From Stenotrophomonas sp. Iso1 (lineage in GTDB: Bacteria; Pseudomonadota; Gammaproteobacteria; Xanthomonadales; Xanthomonadaceae), in assembly GCF_027497995.1 (NCBI RefSeq), contig NZ_JAODBT010000001.1, positions 1,302,001 to 1,366,000 on the forward strand: a stretch of DNA of 64,000 bases, written 5' to 3'. The notes beneath the pieces are model-generated. The model did not search any database. It saw nothing but the letters and a program-made list of their open reading frames with translations, and had not been told where the DNA came from. Positions within the stretch are counted from its first letter, which is position 1; each line of letters starts with the position of its first letter. Made by a program: the position numbers and the translations under genes. This document shows, in pieces, positions 44,496 to 55,002 of the stretch.

Positions 44496-47084
44496 TTACA
44501 GCAGCGACTTCACCCGATACAACGCTTCCAGTGCCTGCTTCGGTGTCAGCTCATCCGGATCAATTGCCTGCAGCGCGTCCAATGCAGCCGAGCTGGGCGC
44601 GGCAAACAAACCAAACTGCTGTGGTGCATCCAGTGCCTGCGGTGCCATCAACGCGGCCTGCGTTTCACCGCCACGCTGTTCCAGCTCAGCCAGACGCCGA
44701 CGTGCCTGCGCCACGGTGGAGCGCGGCAAGCCCGCCAGGGCGGCCACCTGCAAGCCGAAGCTGCGGTTGGCCGGGCCGTCCTTCACGGCATGCATGAACA
44801 CCAGGCTGTCGCCATGTTCCACCGCATCCAGATGCACGTTGGCAATACCACTGGCACCGCCTTCATGGCTTTCATCGGCCAGTGCGGTCAGTTCGAAATA
44901 GTGCGTGGCAAACAGCGTGTAGCAGCGGTTCTGATATGCCAGATGGCGCGCTACCGCATCGGCCAAGGCCAGGCCGTCATAAGTGGACGTGCCGCGCCCA
45001 ATCTCATCCATCAACACCAGCGAGTGCGCGGTGGCGTGGTGCAGGATGTAGCTGGTTTCGGCCATTTCCACCATGAAGGTGGATTGGCCCTTGGCGAGAT
45101 CGTCACCGGCGCCAATGCGGGTCAGGATGCGATCGATCGGGCCGATCACCGCGCGGCTGGCCGGCACAAAGCTGCCGATATGCGCCAGCAGCACGATCAG
45201 TGCGTTCTGGCGCATATAGGTGGATTTACCACCCATGTTCGGGCCGGTGATGACCAGCATGCGGCGGTCTGGATGCAGGTCGATATCGTTCGGCTCGAAC
45301 GGCGCATCGCGGACGGCTTCCACCACCGGATGACGGCCGCGTTCGATGCGCAGGCAGGGTTCTTCCTGCAGCTCCGGTTGTGACCAGTCCAGCGCCTGCG
45401 CGCGTTCGGCAAAGGCGGCCAATACGTCGAGTTCACTGAGGCCCGCCGCACAACGCTTGAGCGGCTCCAGGTGCTCGGCAATGATGTCGAGCAGGCCTTC
45501 GTACAAGAGTTTTTCACGGCTCAACGAACGCTCGCGCGCAGACAGCACCTTGTCCTCGAAGCTCTTCAACTCCTCGGTGATGTAGCGCTCCGCATTGGTC
45601 AACGTCTGTCGGCGGGTGTAATGCACCGGCGCCTTGTCGGCCTGGCCCTTGCTGATCTCAATGTAGTAACCGTGCACGCGGTTGTAGCCGACCTTCAGCG
45701 TCGCGATGCCGCTGGCTTCGCGCTCGCGCTGTTCCAGGTCGATCAGGAACTGGTCGGCATGCGTGGACAGCCGACGCAGTTCGTCCAGCTCGGCATCGTA
45801 GCCTTCGGCGATCACGCCGCCGTCGGACAACTTCAGGGGCGGCTGTTCGGCAATGGCGCTGGCAAGCAGATGTGCGCTGACGTCATGCGAGCCCAGTTCG
45901 GCGCGTAGCTGCTGCAGGCGCGGAGAATCCAGCGGCTGCAGCTGTTGGGTGATCGCCGGCAACAACGCCAGGCCATCACGCAGGGTGGAGAAGTCACGCG
46001 GGCGCGCCGAGCGCAACGCCATGCGGGTGAGAATGCGTTCGATATCGCCGAGCGCACGGAAGCTCTCGCGCAGATCTGCATCCGTGCCGCGATCAATCAG
46101 CGTGGCAACCGCATGGTGACGCTGCTGCAGCACATTGCGCAGGCGCAGCGGACGGTGCAGCCAGCGCCGCAGCAGGCGCCCGCCCATCGGCGAAACGGTG
46201 CTGTCGAGCACGCCGAGCAGCGTATTGCGGGTGTCGCCGTCAACGCGGGTGTCCAGCTCAAGGTGGCGTCGCGTGGCCGCATTCATCGCGATCGCCTCAC
46301 CGGCGTTTTCCATCGCGATGGAGGTCAGGTGCGGCAGGCGCTGCTTCTGGGTTTCCTCGACATAGCCGAGCAGGGCGCCGGCAGCAGCCGTCGCACGCGG
46401 CTTATCGTCGAGACCAAAGCCGCTGAGGTCGTGCAGCTTGAAAAAGTTCAGCAGTTGGCGACGGCCGCTGTCGGCGTCAAACAGCCACGGCGCGCGGCGG
46501 CGTACGCCAACGCGCTGACGCAGAAATTCAGGCCATTCTTCTTCGTCGGGCATCAGCAGTTCGGCCGGTTCCAGACGGGCCAGCTCGGCTTCCAGCGCGT
46601 CATCGGTATCGACTTCGTTGACCAGGAAGCGACCACCGGCCAGATCGGCCCATGCCAGGCCATAACCGTTCTTGCTACGCGACAGGGCCATCAACAAGGT
46701 GTCGCGGCGCTCGTCCAGCAACGCCTCGTCGGTGACGGTGCCGGGTGTGACAATGCGCACCACCTTGCGTTCGACCAGGCCCTTGGCGAGCGCCGGGTCG
46801 CCGATCTGCTCGCAGATCGCCACCGATTCACCCAGCGCCACCAACCGGGCCAGATAGCCTTCATACGCGTGCACCGGCACGCCAGCCATCGGGATGGGCG
46901 CGCCACCAGAGCTGCCACGCTGGGTCAGGGTGATATCCAGCAGGCGCGCGGCCTTGCGCGCATCGTCATAAAACAGTTCGTAGAAATCGCCCATCCGGAA
47001 GAGCAGCAGCAGGTCGGGATAATCGGCCTTGGCTGCGAAAAACTGCTTCATCAACGGGGTGTGTTCGGGCTTTTTCTCGGTCAC
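44496..47084 (-). CDS. mutS: DNA mismatch repair protein MutS
   Basis: 862 residues from a GTG at 47084 ([20 protein letters not shown]); the open frame continues another 82 codons to 47330, but that part is non-conserved and overlaps the S41 gene. The mismatch-binding FYE motif is at 34-36 (MGDFYELF); GPNMGGKST Walker A and [12 protein letters not shown]alker B lie in the C-terminal ATPase, with THYFELTAL. It recognises mismatches with MutL. GGAA precedes the GTG. Confidence 0.96.
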   Translation of the reverse strand: MTEKKPEHTPLMKQFFAAKADYPDLLLLFRMGDFYELFYDDARKAARLLDITLTQRGSSGGAPIPMAGVPVHAYEGYLARLVALGESVAICEQIGDPALAKGLVERKVVRIVTPGTVTDEALLDERRDTLLMALSRSKNGYGLAWADLAGGRFLVNEVDTDDALEAELARLEPAELLMPDEEEWPEFLRQRVGVRRRAPWLFDADSGRRQLLNFFKLHDLSGFGLDDKPRATAAAGALLGYVEETQKQRLPHLTSIAMENAGEAIAMNAATRRHLELDTRVDGDTRNTLLGVLDSTVSPMGGRLLRRWLHRPLRLRNVLQQRHHAVATLIDRGTDADLRESFRALGDIERILTRMALRSARPRDFSTLRDGLALLPAITQQLQPLDSPRLQQLRAELGSHDVSAHLLASAIAEQPPLKLSDGGVIAEGYDAELDELRRLSTHADQFLIDLEQREREASGIATLKVGYNRVHGYYIEISKGQADKAPVHYTRRQTLTNAERYITEELKSFEDKVLSARERSLSREKLLYEGLLDIIAEHLEPLKRCAAGLSELDVLAAFAERAQALDWSQPELQEEPCLRIERGRHPVVEAVRDAPFEPNDIDLHPDRRMLVITGPNMGGKSTYMRQNALIVLLAHIGSFVPASRAVIGPIDRILTRIGAGDDLAKGQSTFMVEMAETSYILHHATAHSLVLMDEIGRGTSTYDGLALADAVARHLAYQNRCYTLFATHYFELTALADESHEGGASGIANVHLDAVEHGDSLVFMHAVKDGPANRSFGLQVAALAGLPRSTVAQARRRLAELEQRGGETQAALMAPQALDAPQQFGLFAAPSSAALDALQAIDPDELTPKQALEALYRVKSLL

Positions 47085-47179
47085 GCGGTTTCCACTTCGA
47101 TTGCCGGGCAGGAGCGCTGCCGTAAAGGCGACATTGTAGGGGCTGGATGAAGGCTGGGCGACGGGCGCGCAGGCGGGGT

Positions 47180-48535
47180 TCAGGGCTGTGCGCTGGCAGG
47201 TGCGGCGCGTAGTACGGTTTGTATCTGTGCCTGGGGATGCAGTGGGTCTTCCCGTAGTGGCAGGTCCGGTGTCAGCCAGTACGGGGCAGTTGCACCGGAC
47301 GGGCGTTGCAGCAAAAAACGTGGTGCCCACAGTGCAAGGCCAGTGTTGGGGAGGCTGATGCGTTGGATGCCGCCACTCTGGGTGCTGCGTACGCTGGCAC
47401 CTTGGCCTGCAATGCGGCCGATGCCGAAGTCCTGCACTGTGTTTGCGAAAAGCACGGCCGATGAGTAGGTGGTCGGGCCGACGATTACCCAGGTCTGGCC
47501 ATGGAAATGCAAGGGATCATTGCTGGCAGGTTGGCGCCAGCTGTCGATGGTTCCATGCAATACCTGGCCGCGATGCTCGCCTTGCTCTGGGTTATCGCGC
47601 AGCACCTTTTTTTCGTAGGCCGACGCCCAGCGGAAAGGCCGATCAGCCAGCCAGGGCAGCAGGTGATCCAGCCACATCGCGTCGTCGCCACCGCCGTTGT
47701 CACGGATATCGATCACAAGTGTGCGAGTGCCGGCGGTATGCATGCGGCGAAAGGCATCTTGGGTAAATGCACGGAAGCGACCATCGTCAGGCCAAGAGAA
47801 CGTCCTTACTGTCATCAGGGCGGCGCCATCGGGCAACAGCGTGAACTGAAATTGCTGTTCGAAGACATCCTCACCGGCAATCATCGCTGGCAGGAATCGG
47901 CTTCCCGGTACCTCCCGTAGCGGCTGCGCGTTGCCTTCCAGCTGGAGGAAAAACTGTTCCGGTGCCCCAAGGACTTTCCAGTACAGGTACCACCAACGAC
48001 GGGCGAGTAGCGCATCGCGAAAACGCGGGCTATCACCGTGGGTTCGTGCCCGCAGTTCGCTCAGTATCTGGTTGATCTCTTTCCCGTTGATACTCAGCAA
48101 TCGTGTGCCAGCCAAGGGTGTTGGCTGGCCGTCGAGGGTACGCACGATGCGGAGTTGATCAGCGTCATCCAAGGCGACCTCGAAAGGAAAAAGCTGGCCG
48201 CCATCGCGTAGATGACGGCGGGTATCGGCACGCATGTCGGGATGGGCCACGAACAGATGACCATCGGCCAGCAATGGGTTCAGCGTGGCCAGTACGCGCC
48301 AGGCTTGGTCGCGGTCCATGTCGTGGTCTAACTGACCTGACAGCGTATCCAGTGCACCGGTCAGCTCGCGTGGGTCCACTGAATGGGAAAGGCGAGGATG
48401 CGTCGCCAGCAGTCCAGCCCGCAGTGTTTCAAGGTCTTCGCGGAGCTGTGCGGGAGTGAACTGGGTGGCTGGTTCCCGGGCGCTGACTGGGCTGGACAGT
48501 AGAAGGGCAAGCACGAGCAGATAGGTCAGGCGCAT
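47180..48535 (-). CDS. S41-family peptidase-like exported protein
   Basis: 451 residues with a signal peptide ([20 protein letters not shown]). The N-terminal helical domain ([20 protein letters not shown]) and C-terminal protease fold with [16 protein letters not shown] and [17 protein letters not shown] (Ser about 357) match the tail-specific protease/tricorn S41 family, of which many non-PDZ members have unknown substrates. Periplasmic location is inferred. It is divergent, across about 50-75 bp, from an HTH gene, with a perfect 9-bp-arm palindrome between them. Confidence 0.83.
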   Translation of the reverse strand: MRLTYLLVLALLLSSPVSAREPATQFTPAQLREDLETLRAGLLATHPRLSHSVDPRELTGALDTLSGQLDHDMDRDQAWRVLATLNPLLADGHLFVAHPDMRADTRRHLRDGGQLFPFEVALDDADQLRIVRTLDGQPTPLAGTRLLSINGKEINQILSELRARTHGDSPRFRDALLARRWWYLYWKVLGAPEQFFLQLEGNAQPLREVPGSRFLPAMIAGEDVFEQQFQFTLLPDGAALMTVRTFSWPDDGRFRAFTQDAFRRMHTAGTRTLVIDIRDNGGGDDAMWLDHLLPWLADRPFRWASAYEKKVLRDNPEQGEHRGQVLHGTIDSWRQPASNDPLHFHGQTWVIVGPTTYSSAVLFANTVQDFGIGRIAGQGASVRSTQSGGIQRISLPNTGLALWAPRFLLQRPSGATAPYWLTPDLPLREDPLHPQAQIQTVLRAAPASAQP

Positions 48536-48553
48536 GAAGAGTTGCCTTCTAGG

Positions 48554-48584
48554 TTGTTGAAAAAATATGGCACAATTTCAACAA
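48554..48584. promoter_or_regulatory. Operator-like palindrome between the S41 and HTH genes
   Basis: TTGTTGAAA (48554-48562) and TTTCAACAA (48576-48584), perfect 9-bp arms with a 13-bp AT-rich spacer, lying in the divergent promoter. It covers the most upstream possible start of the HTH gene, arguing for a later start. Confidence 0.6.
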
Positions 48585-49187
48585 ATGGCAAGCCCGGACG
48601 AAGTGCTGATGAAACCTACGTTGATTGATGATCCGCAGCAGATTGCGTTGCTTGCTTCCCCATTACGGCAGGAACTGGTGGATACCTTGGCGGCTTTGGG
48701 TGGTCAGGCGTCGGTGGCCACGCTGGCCGAGCAATTGGGGCGGCCGGCAGATGGCCTGTACTACCACCTGCAATTGCTGGCTGAAGGCGGGCTCGTGCAA
48801 GAGGTCGTGGGTGCGGCAGGCGAACGCAGATTTTCCCTGGTAGGCGGCCCGGGGCCGCGACGCCTGGGTTACTCGATGGAAACCCAGGCCGCAAGGGATG
48901 CGTTGCGGGTCTACGCCAAAGGTTTGCTGCAGGTGGCTGGGCAGGACTTCCAGGCCGCGTTGAATTCTGACGTCGTGGTGTCTGGAGAGCGGCGCACGTT
49001 ATGGGCGGCGCGCAACAAGGGCTGGCTGAGTGCGGGCGAGTTGGTCGAAGTGAATGCGCTTTTGGAGCGGCTGTGCGAACTGACCAGTCAACCGCGCGGT
49101 GAGGAGCGCGAGCATCTGGTCAGTCTGGCGTTCGTGCTGGCGCCAACGACGCCAAAGGGCAAGCGCCGGTCCAAGCGCAGTGTCTGA
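48585..49187 (+). CDS. ArsR-like winged-helix transcriptional regulator
   Basis: About 200 residues from the ATG at 48585 (MASPDEVLMKPTLIDDPQQI); an ATG at 48609 is equally possible, and one at 48567 lies within the palindrome. ArsR-type helix-turn-helix: IALLASPLRQELVDTLAALG, SVATLAEQLGRPADGLYYHLQLL with wing GAAGERRFSLVGG. The C-terminal helical region (residues 90-180) has no obvious metal site and carries a basic end (KGKRRSKRSV). It probably controls itself and the divergent S41 gene. Confidence 0.82.
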   Translation: MASPDEVLMKPTLIDDPQQIALLASPLRQELVDTLAALGGQASVATLAEQLGRPADGLYYHLQLLAEGGLVQEVVGAAGERRFSLVGGPGPRRLGYSMETQAARDALRVYAKGLLQVAGQDFQAALNSDVVVSGERRTLWAARNKGWLSAGELVEVNALLERLCELTSQPRGEEREHLVSLAFVLAPTTPKGKRRSKRSV

Positions 49188-49315
49188 GTTGGCGGGCGAT
49201 TCCGTTGAGAAGAAAATTCATCGCCGGATGCTCGCCTTCAACGTTTCCCGAAGCGCTATTTATGTTCAATCGAACCATTGAGAGGTTGTCGCGGTTCCCG
49301 AAGAAGGCTGGCCAC

Positions 49316-50419
49316 TCAGTCGTCCGCCTCGACCACACCCTCCGCCAATGGCACCCGCGAGCCATCCAGCAGGCCGCGGCTGAGCTTGCCGTCCTCGATG
49401 AACAACAACTCGCCGTTCTCACCGTTCTTGATGCTGCTGTCGATGGCGATGACGCGGTCGCCATGGAAGCTGCTCACGTGCTTCATCGAGGTATGGCCAA
49501 CGACGATGCGCTGCAGGCCCAGTTGGTCCAGCACTGACTGCACGCCCGCTGTGTCCAGGCGGCCATCGAAGTAGCCGCGATACCAGATCGGGCTGGTCTT
49601 GCCGTCATACAGCGGCGCGGTGTTGGGGTCTGCTTTGACTTCGGCTTTGGGGATACCAAGTGAGGCCTGATAGGCCGCGTTGGTGGATGCAGGGTCGAGC
49701 GCCAGCTGCACCGCTTCCGGTGAAATGCCGCCATGCAGGAACAATGTATCGCCAATGCGCAACAGTACCGGGCGGGTGCGCAGCCACTGGCCGATCACCG
49801 AGTCGGCGCCGTACAACTGCGGGTAGCTGCGTCCGAGCAGCTGTGCACTGCGTAGATACTTGGGATTGACGTAGCGCAGGTCGTCGTACAGCACCATCGT
49901 CTCGTGATTGCCCAGGACGAAGTGCACGGCGCCGCCGGCTTCAGCCGCTTGTTGCTGCAGGCTGTACAGCAGCCAGAATGCCTCGGTGACCTGCGGGCCA
50001 CGGTCGAACACATCGCCTGCGATCACCAGCGTGTCGCTGCCTAGCGTCCATTGGTCCTGCGCGTCGATCACCTTGTTGGCACGCAATAGGTTTCGCAGCA
50101 GCTGGTATTGGCCATGAATGTCGGACACCGCAACGATGCGTGGCACCGCCGGCAGGGTGGACACCGACACAGCGGCGGGCGGCTGCAATGCCAGAGCATG
50201 CGGGTAGCCGCATTCGGGCGGGAGCGTGGTGGGCGTGTCGAGCAGCTTGCGCGCGTAGACCTTGTCATCGCAGATCCACCGCGCCAGCAATGTATCGCCG
50301 TTGCGGAACACGTAAGGGCCATCGGCATCGACATGCTCGGCAGGTGCCGGTACTTCCTTGGTGAAAGCAGCCAGTGGCAGCAGGGCAAGCAGGAACAGAG
50401 AATGTCGAAGAGAGCGCAT
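49316..50419 (-). CDS. Exported calcineurin-like PPP phosphatase
   Basis: 367 residues with a signal peptide (RHSLFLLALLPLAAFTKEV). The PPP metal-site motifs are complete: SDIHGQ (Asp100, His102), GDVFDRGP (135-142), GNHE (170-173), plus LFLHGGI and VVGHTSMKHV for the later His ligands. Closest in style to Shewanella-like (SLP) bacterial phosphatases. Periplasmic or exported phosphoprotein/nucleotide phosphatase; substrate unknown. Confidence 0.87.
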   Translation of the reverse strand: MRSLRHSLFLLALLPLAAFTKEVPAPAEHVDADGPYVFRNGDTLLARWICDDKVYARKLLDTPTTLPPECGYPHALALQPPAAVSVSTLPAVPRIVAVSDIHGQYQLLRNLLRANKVIDAQDQWTLGSDTLVIAGDVFDRGPQVTEAFWLLYSLQQQAAEAGGAVHFVLGNHETMVLYDDLRYVNPKYLRSAQLLGRSYPQLYGADSVIGQWLRTRPVLLRIGDTLFLHGGISPEAVQLALDPASTNAAYQASLGIPKAEVKADPNTAPLYDGKTSPIWYRGYFDGRLDTAGVQSVLDQLGLQRIVVGHTSMKHVSSFHGDRVIAIDSSIKNGENGELLFIEDGKLSRGLLDGSRVPLAEGVVEADD

Positions 50420-50529
50420 CAGGCAAGGGCTTCACGAAACGATGCGATATGCATCCACCTGTGCAGCCTACGCCGCCCTCATTGGGGCGGCATGTGCTAT
50501 CGGTTTGCTTCTAGGTGCTTTGGTCTGCT

Positions 50530-51963
50530 TCAGCTGCGTTGCAGCGCTGCTCGTCCCGGAGGGCTTGGCATGGCATCAGTGCCCAGGACTACGCGGTTGC
50601 GGCCCTGCTTCTTGGCCCGGTACATGGCCGCGTCGGCACGTGCCATTACCCGCTCGTAGTCGGGATGGCCGTCGTACAGCGCCACGCCAATGCTTGCGGT
50701 GATATCCAGGCGCTGATCATCGGAGAGCAACACCGGCGTGTCATGGATACGCCGGCACAGGCCTTCGGCGATGACCCGTGCCTGCTGCTCTTGCACCGCT
50801 ACCAGCACCACCACAAATTCCTCTCCACCGTAGCGAAATACATAGTCGCTACCGCGCGTGAACTGGTTGAGGATGCTGGCGACATGCTGCAGCGCACGGT
50901 CGCCGGCTTCGTGGCCGTGCGCGTCATTGATGGCCTTGAAGTGATCCAGATCCAGCAGCAGCACCGCGAAGCTGCCGTTGGATTTGTGGGCAAGCTCAAT
51001 CTCACGACGGAGCACCGTTGGCAGAAAGCGGCGATTGAGCAGGTTGGTAAGTGCATCGCAGCCCGCATCCAGCTCGCCGATGCGTTCAAACAGCATGCCC
51101 AGCAGGTTGCGGATCTGGCTTACTTTCATGCGCACGTCCTGCAGTTGCAGGGCGCGACTGCTGGGTTCGCTGTCTTGTTGCAGCGTGTGCTGCAGTAGCT
51201 GATCGACGCTGTTGATCAGGGCATTGATCTGGTTGGTTTCGGGGCTTTCGCCAAAGCTGGGGATGCCTTTGTGGGTAAACCACAAGCCGAATTCGGATTG
51301 CGCCAATGGCTCGAAGGCGGCCACTTCGCCCTGGCTGGCCAGGGCGTATAGCAAAGTGTTTTCCCAATCCAGCAGCAAAGCGCGTTGGCGCTCGCGCTCG
51401 GTACTCACGTTCTGCACCAACGAGAACAGCCGGTAAGCCGCATCGGTGCGCGAGGAGCGTTCGCGTGCATTGGAGTAGGCAAGCGTCATGCCTTCCAGTG
51501 CGATATCAAACGAGGCGGTCAGGCTAGCGATGGCCGCATGCGCCGCTTCGCCGTGCCCGGCGCTTTCGGCGATCAAGGTAAACATGCGTTGCTTCAGCAC
51601 ACGGGTGCCACGGGTGACCAGGTCAACGGGAATACCAACGCGCGCATGCACGTCGCCCACCACGCGCTGCGCCGCGATCAAGCTTTCCACGTTGTCAGGG
51701 TTTGCGTGCAACAAGTTACTTACCCAGCGCTGCATGGCCGGTTGCAGGCGTTCGCGCACTTGATCGAGTGACAGCGAACGTGAGGCCCGCACGTCATTCA
51801 TCATGACTTTGTAAAAGTGCGCTGCCAGCTCGGCGGCATGATGGTCGCCCAGATCCGCCAGTAGTTGTTTGGCCTGCGGGCCTGCAGCGGCAAGGCTGTT
51901 CTTCCAGTCGATGACGAGCGCAGCGGTTTCTGCGTCGGTGTTGTGGGAGGTTACGTTGTTCAT
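50530..51963 (-). CDS. Globin-coupled diguanylate cyclase
   Basis: 477 residues from the ATG at 51963 (MNNVTSHNTDAETAALVIDW). An N-terminal globin-coupled sensor domain (about 12-165) with the proximal haem His106 in GDVHARVGIP; a helical linker (180-300; DWENTLLYALASQG, AQSEFGLWFTHKG); and a C-terminal GGDEF domain with GGEEF (379-383), catalytic-metal LLDLDHFKAIND, and the inhibitory I-site RGSD (370-373) five residues before it. It should make c-di-GMP in response to oxygen binding at haem, like DosC. Divergent from the TlpA-like gene. Confidence 0.9.
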   Translation of the reverse strand: MNNVTSHNTDAETAALVIDWKNSLAAAGPQAKQLLADLGDHHAAELAAHFYKVMMNDVRASRSLSLDQVRERLQPAMQRWVSNLLHANPDNVESLIAAQRVVGDVHARVGIPVDLVTRGTRVLKQRMFTLIAESAGHGEAAHAAIASLTASFDIALEGMTLAYSNARERSSRTDAAYRLFSLVQNVSTERERQRALLLDWENTLLYALASQGEVAAFEPLAQSEFGLWFTHKGIPSFGESPETNQINALINSVDQLLQHTLQQDSEPSSRALQLQDVRMKVSQIRNLLGMLFERIGELDAGCDALTNLLNRRFLPTVLRREIELAHKSNGSFAVLLLDLDHFKAINDAHGHEAGDRALQHVASILNQFTRGSDYVFRYGGEEFVVVLVAVQEQQARVIAEGLCRRIHDTPVLLSDDQRLDITASIGVALYDGHPDYERVMARADAAMYRAKKQGRNRVVLGTDAMPSPPGRAALQRS

Positions 51964-52101
51964 GCGTAGGATTAGCCGGCTGCCAACGGGCAGAGGGTGA
52001 TTATCGGCAAGTATCGCCGTTGTTTGAGGAGAAACCGTGCGGAACATTGTGTTGTCTGTCCCCCTGATTGCTTGCAGGGTGGTTTGTGTGGGGTGGTGGC
52101 G

Positions 52102-52899
52102 ATGATCAGCGCTGGCCCGTTTCCGTTGATGGCCTTGGTGGCATTGCTTGCGTTGGGGCTGGGCTGGGCCTTTGCACGCGCGCTCACTCCCGCCGCTGAC
52201 GGCCTGCGCAGTCGCGCCGGTGCAGTGGTGCTGGATGCCTTCCTGCTCGGCCTGCTGGGTGCGCGTTTGGCACATGTCGCGCTGCATGCGCGTGACTATC
52301 TGGCGCAGCCGTTGTCGATCATTCGCCTGGGTGATGGTGGTTATTCGATCTGGGCGGGCCTGCTGGTGGCCGCCGGCTACGCATTGTGGAAAACCCGTAA
52401 GCACGTGCCGCGCAAGCCGGTGTTGCTCGGCCTTGTCGCGGGTGCCGCGCTGTGGGCTGTGGGCGGCATGGTGTTGTTCGCGGTGCAGCGTTCCGCGATT
52501 CCGTTGCCTGATGCGGTGCTGGTGGACATGCAGGGCCAGCCGGCGCCGCTGACCGGTTTCTTGGGCAAACCGGTGGTGATCAACCTGTGGGCTACCTGGT
52601 GCGGCCCGTGTCGGCGCGAAATGCCGGTGCTGGCTGCCGCCCAGCAATCACACCCGCAAGTGCAGTTCGTGTTTGCCAATCAAGGCGAAACGCGCGAAGA
52701 AGTCGCTGCCTATCTGGCATCCGAGCAGATGCTGCTGGATAACGTATTACTGGATGACACCTCCACGGTGATGCACCAAACCGGCGCGCGAGCGCTGCCG
52801 ACCACGTTGTTCTTCGGTGCCGATGGCCGTTTGCGCAACGTGCACATGGGTGAACTTTCACGCGCGACGCTGGAAACGCGTTTGCGCGAGCTGCAGTGA
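52102..52899 (+). CDS. Lgt-like membrane domain fused to TlpA-type thioredoxin
   Basis: 265 residues from the ATG at 52102. The first 130 residues hold about four membrane helices that resemble part of prolipoprotein diacylglyceryl transferase (GARLAHVALHARDYLAQPLS, RLGDGGYSIWAGLLVAAGYAL). A periplasmic thioredoxin fold follows, with WATWCGPCRREMP (Cys167, Cys170) and cis-Pro in ALPTTLFF. It probably reduces or shuffles disulphides in the periplasm. It lies 25 bp before the DsbG-like gene, a likely redox partner. The membrane part is too short for a full Lgt. Confidence 0.82.
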   Translation: MISAGPFPLMALVALLALGLGWAFARALTPAADGLRSRAGAVVLDAFLLGLLGARLAHVALHARDYLAQPLSIIRLGDGGYSIWAGLLVAAGYALWKTRKHVPRKPVLLGLVAGAALWAVGGMVLFAVQRSAIPLPDAVLVDMQGQPAPLTGFLGKPVVINLWATWCGPCRREMPVLAAAQQSHPQVQFVFANQGETREEVAAYLASEQMLLDNVLLDDTSTVMHQTGARALPTTLFFGADGRLRNVHMGELSRATLETRLRELQ

Positions 52900-52924
52900 C
52901 TCGCTTTTTCTGAAGAGGTAAACA

Positions 52925-53758
52925 ATGATTCGATCGCATTCAATGCTGCTCCTGTTGGCGACTGTCGTACTGGCACCGACCGCCTGTGCCCGCGATGGCG
53001 AGCAGGCCAAACCGGCACCCGCTGCTGCCACAGCGGCAGCGCCCGCCGCCAAGCCCGCTGACCCCAACGAGCCGGCCGTGGTGAAGACCTTGCGGTCGCA
53101 GGGCGTGGAATTCATGGGCACTTTTGAAACGCCGGTTGGCCTGACCGGCTATGCCGGCGTGGCCGGGCAGCGACCGTTGGCGGTGTATGTCTCCAAGGAC
53201 GGCCAGTACGCCGTGGTCGGCACGCTGGTCAACGCCAAGGGTGAAGACGCCAGCGCGGACAAGCTCAAAGAGCTGGTATCTGGCCCGATGGGCGCGCAGG
53301 CGTGGACCAAGGTGGAAGCCAGCCACTGGGTAGCTGACGGCAAGGCAGATGCGCCGCGCATCATCTATGCCTTCAGCGATCCGAACTGCCCGTACTGCAA
53401 CCATTTCTGGGAAGCGGCACGGCCGTGGGTGGAATCGGGCAAGGTGCAGATCCGCGAAATCCTGGTGGGTGTGATCCGCGAGGACAGCGCCAACAAGGCT
53501 GCCGCGATCCTGGGCGCTGCCTCGCCGGAAGCTGCGTTGCTGGAGAACGAGCGCAACTTCGCAAAGGGCGGCATCAAGCCGCTGGCGACGGTGCCGGCCG
53601 ATGTCCAGGCCAAACTGCGCAGCAACGAAATGCTGATGCTGGAGCTGGGCTTCCAGGGCACGCCAGGCATCCTGTTCAAGGACGCCGACGGCACCGTGCA
53701 GATGCGCTCAGGCATGCCCCAGGGCAACGACCTGCAGACCGTGTTGGGGCCGCGCTGA
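52925..53758 (+). CDS. dsbG: DsbC/DsbG-type thiol:disulphide interchange protein
   Basis: 277 residues with a signal peptide (SMLLLLATVVLAPTACA) and an Ala/Pro-rich linker (30-48). An N-terminal dimerisation-like domain (LAVYVSKDGQYAVVGTLVNAKG) is followed by a thioredoxin fold with SDPNCPYCNHFW (Cys155, Cys158) and GTPGILFKDADG. CPYC and the layout match DsbG, which protects or isomerises cysteines in the periplasm. AGAGGT precedes the ATG, and it is probably co-transcribed with the TlpA-like gene. Confidence 0.87.
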   Translation: MIRSHSMLLLLATVVLAPTACARDGEQAKPAPAAATAAAPAAKPADPNEPAVVKTLRSQGVEFMGTFETPVGLTGYAGVAGQRPLAVYVSKDGQYAVVGTLVNAKGEDASADKLKELVSGPMGAQAWTKVEASHWVADGKADAPRIIYAFSDPNCPYCNHFWEAARPWVESGKVQIREILVGVIREDSANKAAAILGAASPEAALLENERNFAKGGIKPLATVPADVQAKLRSNEMLMLELGFQGTPGILFKDADGTVQMRSGMPQGNDLQTVLGPR

Positions 53759-53841
53759 ACCTAGGTCGGGCGCGTGCGGCGATGTAATAGTCTCCGCCGC
53801 ACGCGCCTGACTAAGCTGGCCCCGTTTTCCGGAGCCAGACC

Positions 53842-54813
53842 ATGAGCCACGACCACAACCATCTACCCACCGAAATCCGCCACGAGAAGCCCCTTTGGTG
53901 GGCACTGGGGCTGACCACTTCCTACCTGGTAGTGGAGGTAATCGGCGCGTTCTGGACCAACAGCCTGGCGCTGTTGTCCGATGCCGCACACATGGCTACC
54001 GACGCACTGGGCTTGATGATCGCGCTGACCGCGGTGCGTCTGAGCCGACGACCGCCCGACGCGCGTCGTACCTACGGCTACGCGCGGCTGGAAGCCTTGG
54101 GCGCAGTGACGAACGGGCTGTTGTTGTTCGGCGTTGGTATTTACATCTTGTGGGAGGCGGCGGAGCGTTTCCGCGAACCGCAGGCCATCGCTTCCACCGG
54201 CATGATGTGGGTGGCCGCATTCGGCCTCGTGGTCAACCTGATCGCCATGCGCCTGCTCAGTGCCGGCAGTGGCGAGAGCTTGAACGTCAAGGGCGCCTAC
54301 CTGGAAGTGTGGAGCGACATGCTCGGCTCGGTTGCAGTGATCGTTGGCGGTTTGATCATCTACCTCACCGGTTGGACGCTGGTGGATCCGATCCTCGCGG
54401 TGCTGATCGGCCTGTGGGTGCTGCCACGCACTTGGGTGCTGCTGCGCGAGGCCATCAACGTATTGCTGGAAGGCGTGCCCAAGGGCGTGGTGCTGGCCGA
54501 TATCGAGCAGGCGCTGCGGGGCCATGTCGGTGTTGCAGGCATCCATGACCTGCATGTGTGGGCACTGGCATCCAGCACGCCGGCACTGACGGTGCATGTC
54601 GTGATGAATGACGGACACGCGCCGGATGCGTTACGCCGAGAACTGGCCGACATGCTGCATGAGCGATTTGAGATAGACCATGTGACGCTGCAGGTGGAAA
54701 CGGACCACTGCGGTGATGACTGCGCGAATGTGAAGTCGCACGCAGACCACGATCACGAAGGGCATTCGCACGATTCGGATCGGCAGGGACATCACGGGCA
54801 TGTGCATCGCTGA
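53842..54813 (+). CDS. Cation diffusion facilitator (zinc/cobalt/cadmium exporter)
   Basis: 323 residues, six helices. An N-terminal His/Asp motif (MSHDHNHLPTEIRHEK), TM2 LLSDAAHMATDALGLMIAL and TM5 YLEVWSDMLGSVAVIVGG carry the paired HD/D zinc site of CzcD/ZitB exporters; a cytoplasmic ferredoxin-like C-terminal domain (GVAGIHDLHVWALASSTPAL) is followed by a His-rich tail (HADHDHEGHSHDSD). It exports excess zinc from the cytoplasm and complements the zinc import genes at 3.6-6.3 kb. Confidence 0.93.
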   Translation: MSHDHNHLPTEIRHEKPLWWALGLTTSYLVVEVIGAFWTNSLALLSDAAHMATDALGLMIALTAVRLSRRPPDARRTYGYARLEALGAVTNGLLLFGVGIYILWEAAERFREPQAIASTGMMWVAAFGLVVNLIAMRLLSAGSGESLNVKGAYLEVWSDMLGSVAVIVGGLIIYLTGWTLVDPILAVLIGLWVLPRTWVLLREAINVLLEGVPKGVVLADIEQALRGHVGVAGIHDLHVWALASSTPALTVHVVMNDGHAPDALRRELADMLHERFEIDHVTLQVETDHCGDDCANVKSHADHDHEGHSHDSDRQGHHGHVHR

Positions 54814-55002
54814 GTGATGTGCTTCGTCGGCTGTCCCTCTCCCTGAATTAGAGGGTTGGGTAGGGGGAAGCGCGATGCGCTGTCCCGATCGTCATGCATC
54901 ACGAATCGCACAAGGTGCAACGCGAACCCGCACCGTAAATGAGGCACAACAACCCTGTGTCTCAATGCGATGGGGCCCGCCAGGCTTCATTGCGGCCAAA
55001 AG

